Assembly (NCBI RefSeq): GCF_019645815.1
Contig: NZ_CP080997.1
Coordinates: 2,112,880-2,176,879 of the forward strand
Length of the DNA: 64,000 nucleotides
Reading direction: 5' to 3'
Source: Mycolicibacter heraklionensis
GTDB taxonomy: Bacteria > Actinomycetota > Actinomycetes > Mycobacteriales > Mycobacteriaceae
Made by a program: the position numbers and the translations under genes. The notes beneath the pieces were generated by a model, which saw only the letters and a program-made list of their open reading frames with translations, was not told where the DNA came from and did not search any database. Below are positions 57,892-64,000 of the stretch, piece after piece (the stretch's first letter is position 1; every line of letters begins with the position of its first letter).

Positions 57892-60588
57892 GTGAGTCAG
57901 ACCAAACCGACGCTGCTGCTGCTGGACGGAAACTCGCTGGCGTACCGGGCCTTCTACGCGCTGCCCGCGGAGAATTTCAAGACGCGCAGCGGCCTGACCA
58001 CCAACGCCGTCTACGGGTTCACCGCGATGCTCATCAACCTGCTGCGCGACGAGGCCCCCACCCACGTCGCCGCCGCGTTCGACGTGTCGCGGCAGACCTT
58101 CCGCTCCGAGCGCTTCCCGGAGTACAAGGCCACCCGCTCGACCACCCCCGATGAGTTCCGCGGCCAGATCGACATCACCAAGGAAGTCCTCGTCGCGCTG
58201 GGCATCACCACGCTGTCGGAGCCCGGTTATGAGGCCGACGACCTGATCGCCACGCTGGCCACCCAGGCCGACGCCGAGGGCTACCGGGTGCTGGTGGTCA
58301 CCGGCGACCGCGACGCCCTGCAGCTGGTCAACGAGAACGTGACCGTGCTCTACCCGCGTAAGGGGGTCAGCGACCTGACCCGGTTCACCCCGGACGCGGT
58401 CGTCGAGAAGTACGGCCTGACTCCGGCGCAGTACCCGGACTTCGCGGCGCTGCGCGGCGACCCCAGCGACAACCTGCCGGGCATCCCCGGGGTGGGGGAG
58501 AAGACCGCCTCGAAGTGGATCACCGAGTACGGGTCGCTGCAGGGGCTGGTGGACCAGGTCGACACCGTCAAGGGCAAGGTCGGAGATGCGTTGCGCGCCA
58601 ACCTGTCCACCGTGATCCTCAACCGCGAGCTGACCGACCTGGTCCGCAACGTGCCGCTGGCCCAGACGCCGGACACCCTGCGGCTGGTGCCGTGGGACCG
58701 TGAGCAGATCCATCAGCTCTTCGACGACCTCGAGTTCCGGGTGCTGCGCGACCGGCTGTTCGACACTCTGTCCACCGCAGGGGGCACGGTGCCCGAGGCC
58801 GAGGAAGGCTTCGAGGTGCGCGGCGCCGCCCTGGAGCCGGGCACGGTCGGGGCCTGGCTGGCCGAACACGCCGCCGACGGGCGTCGCACCGGGCTGGCCG
58901 TGATCGGCACCCACCGCAGTTTCGACAGCGACGCCACCGCACTGGCCCTGGCCTCGGCGGACGGCGATGGCGGCTATATCGACACCGCGACGCTCACCGC
59001 CGAGGACGACGCCGCGTTGGCCGCCTGGCTGGCCGACCCGGACAAGCCCAAGGCGCTGCACGAGGCCAAGCTGGCCATCCACGACCTGGCCGGGCGAGGC
59101 TGGACTCTGGACGGTGTCACCTGTGACACCGCCCTGGCCGCTTACCTGGTGCGGCCCGGTCAGCGCAGCTTCAGTCTCGACGACCTCTCGGTGCGCTACC
59201 TGCGCCGGGAACTGCGTGCCGAATCCGATGAGCAACAACAACTCTCGCTGCTGGATGACACCGAAGGCATCGACGACCAAGCGGTGCAGACCGCGATCCT
59301 GCGGGCCCGGGCCGTCGCCGACCTGGCCGACGCGCTGGATCTCGAACTGGCCCGCATCGACTCCTCCGGCCTGCTCGCCGACATCGAGCTGCCCCTGCAG
59401 CGGGTGCTGGCCGAGCTGGAGACCGCCGGGATCGGTGTGGACCTCGATCACCTGAGCCAGCTGCAGAGTCGGTTCGGTGACCAGATCCGCGACGCCGCCG
59501 AAGCCGCTTACGCGGTGATCGGCAAGCAGATCAACCTCGGATCACCCAAGCAGCTGCAGGTGGTGCTCTTCGACGAACTGGGCATGCCCAAGACCAAGAA
59601 GACCAAGACCGGCTACACCACCGATGCCGACGCGCTGCAGTCGCTGTTCGACAAGACCGGTCATCCGTTCCTGGAGCACCTGCTGACGCACCGCGACGTC
59701 ACTCGCCTGAAGGTGACCGTCGACGGATTGCTGAAATCGGTTGCCTCCGACGGCCGAATCCACACCACGCTGAACCAGACGATCGCCGCGACCGGCCGGT
59801 TGTCGTCCACCGACCCGAACTTGCAGAACATCCCGATCCGCACCGACGCCGGACGCCAGATCCGCGACGCCTTCGTGGTGGGGGACGGCTACCCCGAGCT
59901 GATGACGGTCGACTACAGCCAGATCGAGATGCGCATCATGGCGCACCTGTCGGCCGACGAAGGCCTCATCGAAGCGTTCAACACCGGCGAAGACCTGCAC
60001 TCGTTCGTCGGGTCGCGGGCGTTCTCGGTGCCGATCGACGAGGTGACCCCGGACATGCGGCGCCGCGTCAAGGCGATGTCGTACGGCCTGGCCTACGGGT
60101 TGAGCGCCTACGGGTTGGCCTCCCAGCTCAAGATCTCCACCGAAGAGGCCAAAGAGCAGATGGACGCCTACTTCGACCGGTTCGGCCGGGTGCGCGACTA
60201 TCTGCACGAGGTCGTCGAGCAGGCCCGCAAGGACGGCTACACCTCGACGGTGCTGGGCCGGCGGCGCTACCTGCCGGAACTGGACAGCAGCAACCGCCAG
60301 GTCCGGGAGTCCGCCGAGCGGGCCGCGCTCAACGCGCCGATTCAGGGCAGCGCGGCCGACATCATCAAGGTCGCGATGATCAACGTCGACCGAGCCCTCA
60401 AGGCGTCTGGCCTGCGGTCGCGGATGTTGTTGCAGGTGCACGACGAATTGCTGTTCGAGGTGGCCGAGGGCGAACGCGAGCCGCTCGAGGCGCTGGTACG
60501 CGACAAGATGGGCAGCGCCTATCCGCTCAGCGTCCCGCTGGAGGTCGCGGTGGGTTACGGGCGTAGTTGGGACGCTGCCGCGCACTGA
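57892..60588 (+). CDS. polA: DNA polymerase I
   Basis: 898 residues. The N-terminal 5'-nuclease domain (about 1-300) has LLLDGNSLAYRAFYALP and GDRDALQLV. The middle 3'-5' exonuclease-like domain lacks the usual catalytic acidic set, as in mycobacterial Pol I. The polymerase domain has motif A DYSQIEMR (D674), motif B RRRVKAMSYGLAYGLSAYG and motif C VHDELLFEV (H850-E852). It fills gaps in repair and replaces Okazaki primers. Confidence 0.98.
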   Translation: MSQTKPTLLLLDGNSLAYRAFYALPAENFKTRSGLTTNAVYGFTAMLINLLRDEAPTHVAAAFDVSRQTFRSERFPEYKATRSTTPDEFRGQIDITKEVLVALGITTLSEPGYEADDLIATLATQADAEGYRVLVVTGDRDALQLVNENVTVLYPRKGVSDLTRFTPDAVVEKYGLTPAQYPDFAALRGDPSDNLPGIPGVGEKTASKWITEYGSLQGLVDQVDTVKGKVGDALRANLSTVILNRELTDLVRNVPLAQTPDTLRLVPWDREQIHQLFDDLEFRVLRDRLFDTLSTAGGTVPEAEEGFEVRGAALEPGTVGAWLAEHAADGRRTGLAVIGTHRSFDSDATALALASADGDGGYIDTATLTAEDDAALAAWLADPDKPKALHEAKLAIHDLAGRGWTLDGVTCDTALAAYLVRPGQRSFSLDDLSVRYLRRELRAESDEQQQLSLLDDTEGIDDQAVQTAILRARAVADLADALDLELARIDSSGLLADIELPLQRVLAELETAGIGVDLDHLSQLQSRFGDQIRDAAEAAYAVIGKQINLGSPKQLQVVLFDELGMPKTKKTKTGYTTDADALQSLFDKTGHPFLEHLLTHRDVTRLKVTVDGLLKSVASDGRIHTTLNQTIAATGRLSSTDPNLQNIPIRTDAGRQIRDAFVVGDGYPELMTVDYSQIEMRIMAHLSADEGLIEAFNTGEDLHSFVGSRAFSVPIDEVTPDMRRRVKAMSYGLAYGLSAYGLASQLKISTEEAKEQMDAYFDRFGRVRDYLHEVVEQARKDGYTSTVLGRRRYLPELDSSNRQVRESAERAALNAPIQGSAADIIKVAMINVDRALKASGLRSRMLLQVHDELLFEVAEGEREPLEALVRDKMGSAYPLSVPLEVAVGYGRSWDAAAH

Positions 60589-60633
60589 CCCCTGCTCGCC
60601 TCGACACACCCGGTACGTGTCAGTGGATGCTGC

Positions 60634-60639
60634 TACAAT
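60634..60639 (+). promoter_or_regulatory. -10 hexamer TACAAT
   Basis: Seven bases before ATG 60647. Its last base is the first base of the LexA box, so repressor and polymerase compete directly. Confidence 0.8.
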
Positions 60640-60654
60640 CGAACGTATGTTCGA
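60639..60654. promoter_or_regulatory. LexA (SOS) box
   Basis: TCGAACGTATGTTCGA matches the mycobacterial SOS consensus TCGAAC-N4-GTTCGA exactly. It covers the transcript start and the ATG of the HNH gene. Confidence 0.93.
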
Positions 60655-62176
60655 ACAGTCGTCATCGAGGCTTCCCTCTGCGGAGTCGATCGCGCGGCTG
60701 TCTGAGCGCTTTGAGCGGCGGTATCCCTCGGTGACGCCGGAGTCGGCGGCGTTGGTGGATCGGGTCTGCGCGTCGGCGCGGGCGGAGAATCGGGCGGCAG
60801 CCGCGCACTTGGTGGCGATCGGGGAGTTGTTTGCGCTGCGGTTGAGTCGCTGTAGTGAAACCGAGGAGTGGGCGGTCGACACCGAGGCGGCAGTGGCTGC
60901 CGAGGTCGCCGCGGCGTTGCGGATCAGCCAAGGGCTGGCGGGCAGTCGGCTGCGGTATGCCCGGGCGATGCGCGAGCAGCTGCCGCAGGTGGCGCAGGTC
61001 TTTGCGGCCGGTGATATCGATCTGCGGTTGTTTCAGACGATGGTGTATCGCACCGGGTTGATCACCGACCGTGAGGTGTTGGCGGCCGTGGATGGGCAGT
61101 TGGCGGCGCAGGTGGTGCGCTGGCCGTCGCTGACGATGAGCCGGTTGGCGGGCAAGATCGACAAGATCGTGGCCAAAGCCGACGCCGATGCGGTGCGCCG
61201 CCGCAAGGAGCGGCAGGCCGAACGCGAGATCCTGTTCGGGGACTACGTCGAAGGCGGTCTCTCGGAGATCCAGGGCAGCTTGTTCAGCGTCGATGCGCGT
61301 GCAGTGGATAAGGCCTTGGATGCGTTGGCGGCCACGGTCTGTGAGCACGACCCACGGACCCGCGCGCAGCGGCGCGCCGATGCCATGGGGGCGTTGGCGG
61401 CGCGGGCCGATCGGCTGGGATGCCGCTGCGGCCGGTCCGACTGTGCGGCAGGTGGGCGCCCGGGCGCCTCGCCGGTGGTGATTCATGTGATCGCCCAGCA
61501 GGCCACCCTCGACGGCACCGGTGAGCAGCCGGGCTCCATGGTCGAGGCCGATGGACTCATCCCACCGGAACTGATCGCCGAACTCGCCAAATCGGCCCGG
61601 CTGGTGGCGTTGGTGCACCCCACCGACGCACCACCCGAGCCCGGGTATGTGCCCTCCAAAGCACTCGCGGATTTCGTCCGGTGCCGGGACCTGACGTGCC
61701 GCTGGCCGGGCTGTGACCGCCCAGCACTCGACTGCGACATCGACCACACCATTCCCCGCGGTGACGGCGGTGTCACCCATCCGTCGAACCTCAAATGCTA
61801 TTGCCGCACCCATCATTTGGTGAAAACCTTCTGGGGCTGGCGCGATCAGCAACTGCCCGACGGCACGCTGATCCTGACCTCACCCTCCGGGCAGACCTAC
61901 GTCACCACCCCGGGCAGCTCCCTGCTGTTCCCGCACCTGTGCGCACCCACCGGAAACCTGAAGCCACCTCAATGCCGCGACGAGGACCGCCGCGGTGACC
62001 GCACCGCGATGATGCCCCGCCGCCGACGCACCCGCGCCCAACACCGCGCCGCCCGCATCGCCACCGAACGCAATCACAACCGCAAGGCCCGCCAAGCCCG
62101 ACGCGCCGCCCGCGACGCCATCTGGTTCCCGAAAGTAGCCCCCGGCATCGACCCCGACGACCCACCACCCTTCTAG
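60647..62176 (+). CDS. DUF222/HNH endonuclease of the 13E12 repeat family
   Basis: 509 residues from ATG 60647, whose codon lies in the LexA box. DUF222 makes up most of the N-terminal part (about 40-340). The HNH nuclease is near the C-terminus: CRWPGCDRPALDCDIDHTIP with D366-H367, then NLKCYCRTHH. The tail is Arg-rich. The family is a multi-copy mycobacterial repeat (REP13E12), and several M. tuberculosis copies are LexA-controlled. It may cut DNA during the SOS response or be the remains of a homing-type element. Confidence 0.95.
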   Translation: MFEQSSSRLPSAESIARLSERFERRYPSVTPESAALVDRVCASARAENRAAAAHLVAIGELFALRLSRCSETEEWAVDTEAAVAAEVAAALRISQGLAGSRLRYARAMREQLPQVAQVFAAGDIDLRLFQTMVYRTGLITDREVLAAVDGQLAAQVVRWPSLTMSRLAGKIDKIVAKADADAVRRRKERQAEREILFGDYVEGGLSEIQGSLFSVDARAVDKALDALAATVCEHDPRTRAQRRADAMGALAARADRLGCRCGRSDCAAGGRPGASPVVIHVIAQQATLDGTGEQPGSMVEADGLIPPELIAELAKSARLVALVHPTDAPPEPGYVPSKALADFVRCRDLTCRWPGCDRPALDCDIDHTIPRGDGGVTHPSNLKCYCRTHHLVKTFWGWRDQQLPDGTLILTSPSGQTYVTTPGSSLLFPHLCAPTGNLKPPQCRDEDRRGDRTAMMPRRRRTRAQHRAARIATERNHNRKARQARRAARDAIWFPKVAPGIDPDDPPPF

Positions 62177-62182
62177 CGGCGG

Positions 62183-62548
62183 TCAGGCGGCGGTCTGTTG
62201 GTGCAGCGTGAGCCGCCAGGCGTTGCCGCGCCGTGTGTAGACGCTGGTGACAAGGGCAACGTAGGTGGGCTGATCTCCGCGTTGCGAGGTCGAGCGATAG
62301 GTGACGATGCCAACATCGGGCACCGGCACAAGCACGTGGATATCGCTGAGCTCAAAGGACGACCACGCATCGCCGCCCATGGATGCGATGACGGCGTCGC
62401 GGTCAAAAATCGACATACCGCCTGGGAACACCATCGCGATGTCGTCGTCGAGAACGTGCCGGTAGAAGTCCGCAGCGGCTTCACCGCTCGTCGCGAGCGC
62501 CTCCCACCCGCGTTGTTCCAGTGCGATCAGTTCTTCCGAAGTCCCCAT
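62183..62548 (-). CDS. NTF2-like (DUF4440-type) protein
   Basis: 121 residues from ATG 62548; a TTG one codon upstream is less likely. The pattern LIALEQRGWEALATSGEAAA, FYRHVLDDDIAMVFPGGMSI and the C-terminal YVALVTSVYTRRGNAWRLTL fits the NTF2-like cone fold. Such proteins bind or convert small ligands; the substrate is not known. It converges on the HNH gene, 6 nt apart. Confidence 0.85.
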   Translation of the reverse strand: MGTSEELIALEQRGWEALATSGEAAADFYRHVLDDDIAMVFPGGMSIFDRDAVIASMGGDAWSSFELSDIHVLVPVPDVGIVTYRSTSQRGDQPTYVALVTSVYTRRGNAWRLTLHQQTAA

Positions 62549-62611
62549 CAATCAGCCTCTCCGTCTGTATCGACGGTACTGAAAGTCCGGGTCGGACGGC
62601 CATCAAGGCCG

Positions 62612-63577
62612 CTACGAGCCGCGGTTCAGGATTCGGGTGGCGTCGTGCACCATCTGCGCCACGATGGCACCCGCCGGCACGACGTCGTGGATGAGGCCGA
62701 CGGCCTCGCCGATCAGGATGTGCGCAATGTCGAAGTCCGCCGCGGCGAGCCCCGCCTGGAAGGCGGCGATGGCCTCGGGCAGGTTGGCCAGCAAGTGGCT
62801 CTCGTCGCCGTGCCAGCTCTGCAGGAACGCGTTGCGTAGCGCCCGCTCGTCGTAGTGGGCAGGCCAATCAAGCTGTCGCACAAGGTCGTAGACGCGGGTG
62901 CGAACGGTGTCCTCACCGCTGGCCCGGATGACGCGCTTGTGAGCGCTGGGCGACACGAGCGCCTCGCTGCAGGCCCAGAACCGAGTGCCGACCAAGACTC
63001 CGTCGGCACCGAGCGCCAGCGCCGCGGCCACCCCGCGGCCGTCGGCGATACCGCCCGCGGCCAGTACGAGAGTTTCCGGGGAGCTCTCCGCCACCAGGTC
63101 GACGACGGCCGGGACGAACGTGAGAGTCGAGAGGGTGGACATTCCGTGGCCGCCGGCCTCGGCGCCTTGGGCCACGATGACATTCGCTCCGGCCCGCAGC
63201 GCGGCAACTGCCTGCTCAAGGGTCTGCACCTGGCAGATGAGCGGAACCCCCGCGTCGCGGATGGCTTCGGCGAAGGGCTCGGGATCACCGAAGGACAGCA
63301 TGATCGCCGCCGGGTGCCGGCTGAGTGCGAGGTCGAGAACCTCCGGCACGCGGGCCAGGCTCCAGGTGATGAAACCGCACCCGACGCGCGCGTCGCCGGC
63401 GGCATCGAATTCGCGCTGCACCCAGTCAGCGTCGCCGTAGCCCCCGCCGAGAAGACCGAGTCCACCGGCATGCGTGACCGCAGCGGCGAGCCGGCCGCCG
63501 GAAGCTTGCGCCATGGGCGCCAGCACGATCGGGTGTTCGATACCGAAGTAGTCGGTGAGGCGATTGCGCAGCGACAT
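62612..63577 (-). CDS. Nitronate monooxygenase (2-nitropropane dioxygenase-like)
   Basis: 321 residues of the FMN TIM-barrel family: HPIVLAPMAQASGGRLAAAV, GCGFITWSL, VIVAQGAEAGGHG and the phosphate-binding AAGGIADGRG, ADGVLVGTRF. It oxidises alkyl nitronates using O2. The His of AEAGGHG is the usual base. The gene lies 18 nt downstream of the PrsW-like gene and may be co-transcribed with it. Confidence 0.92.
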   Translation of the reverse strand: MSLRNRLTDYFGIEHPIVLAPMAQASGGRLAAAVTHAGGLGLLGGGYGDADWVQREFDAAGDARVGCGFITWSLARVPEVLDLALSRHPAAIMLSFGDPEPFAEAIRDAGVPLICQVQTLEQAVAALRAGANVIVAQGAEAGGHGMSTLSTLTFVPAVVDLVAESSPETLVLAAGGIADGRGVAAALALGADGVLVGTRFWACSEALVSPSAHKRVIRASGEDTVRTRVYDLVRQLDWPAHYDERALRNAFLQSWHGDESHLLANLPEAIAAFQAGLAAADFDIAHILIGEAVGLIHDVVPAGAIVAQMVHDATRILNRGS

Positions 63578-63595
63578 CGCGATGCCTCCCGAAGA

Positions 63596-64000
63596 TCACC
63601 GCCGCGCCGGCACCGGCGAGTGATACCCCGCCATGGTGTAGAGCACCGGAGCGGCTGTGCGGGCGGCCACCACGCCGTAGGCGTCCTCCTGCTGCACCGC
63701 GAACACCTCGGGATCACCGAAGCCGCGGTCGATGCGATCCCGGATGAACGCCAGCTGGATCACCTGGGCGGCGAACTTCTTGACGGCCCGACCGGCGGGC
63801 CGGCCACCGATGCGCTTCGCCTCGCGGATCGCCAGCTTGCGGGCCCGGATCGAGCCCAGCCAGGACGCCTCATTGGGGGTGATCAGGCCACCCGCCACCG
63901 TCGCGGGCAGCTTCGAAGCGACCAGCTGCTGCTCGTGCCGGCGGCTCAGCATCCCCAGCACCACCATCAGCAGGAACACCGGGACCAACCAGAACACGTA
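63596..64000 (-). CDS. PrsW-like intramembrane protease, C-terminal part (cut by window edge)
   Basis: At least 133 residues; the frame is open to the window end, so the N-terminal membrane part with the catalytic residues is missing. One hydrophobic segment (WLVPVFLLMVVLGML) is followed by RRHEQQLVASKLPATVAGGL and TPNEASWLGSIRARKLA, then IQLAFIRDRIDRGFGDPEVF. This cytosolic tail is typical of actinobacterial PrsW relatives. Family assignment is by the tail only. Confidence 0.65.
   Translation of the reverse strand, partial: YVFWLVPVFLLMVVLGMLSRRHEQQLVASKLPATVAGGLITPNEASWLGSIRARKLAIREAKRIGGRPAGRAVKKFAAQVIQLAFIRDRIDRGFGDPEVFAVQQEDAYGVVAARTAAPVLYTMAGYHSPVPARR

Overview
The window looks like a chromosomal segment of a Mycobacteriaceae member. 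From about 21.6 kb onward it carries G+C-rich genes in mycobacterial order: Rv2141c/Rv2140c-like, pyrD, lppL, uppP, cysQ, mshC, PAC2, metH, hisEG, trmI, lppK, mpa, dop, pup, prcBA and polA. Many starts are leaderless, with a TANNNT hexamer 6 to 8 nt before ATG or GTG. There is also a mycobacterial LexA box. The species cannot be named from the sequence alone.

Positions 1-13949 form a one-direction accessory cluster with lower G+C (28 of 60 bases at 601-660, against 44 of 60 at 22741-22800). It starts with a partial and two complete Baeyer-Villiger-type flavin monooxygenases enclosing an esterase. A tightly spaced operon follows: P450, transglutaminase-fold protein, acyl-CoA ligase, acyl-CoA dehydrogenase, BtrH-like protein, SCP2 protein, zinc alcohol dehydrogenase and a second acyl-CoA dehydrogenase. 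Oxidation of a hydrophobic ketone, terpenoid or steroid-like substrate followed by CoA activation is a reasonable inference. The two papain-fold proteins (transglutaminase-like and BtrH-like) have no obvious place in ordinary beta-oxidation, so this is the best candidate for an undescribed pathway.

Positions about 14.2-21.6 kb hold a compact actinomycete integrative and conjugative element (AICE). Its genes are an HD protein, a Nudix hydrolase, an XRE/DUF5919 regulator, an SCO3933/Pra-like protein, an FtsK/TraB-type translocase, a RepSA-type rolling-circle initiator, a 65-residue coupled ORF and a serine recombinase. The recombinase reading frame runs into the 3' end of tRNA-Leu(GAG). A helically phased array of nine heptamers lies between the regulator and the transfer operon.

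Positions 21.7-45.7 kb are core genes: amino-acid, pyrimidine, cell-envelope, mycothiol and sulfur metabolism. metH has an SAH riboswitch whose pseudoknot competes with a hairpin that hides the ribosome binding site.

Positions 45.8-55.8 kb carry the Pup-proteasome system (mpa, dop, pup, prcB, prcA) with a TetR/membrane-protein pair and two conserved hypotheticals between mpa and dop. pafA is not in the window. Positions 55.8-64 kb hold a thiolase-like/DUF35 pair, polA, a LexA-controlled 13E12-type HNH gene, an NTF2-like protein, a nitronate monooxygenase and the C-terminal end of a PrsW-like protease. A dispersed palindrome of about 60 bp occurs five times at gene ends in the core part.
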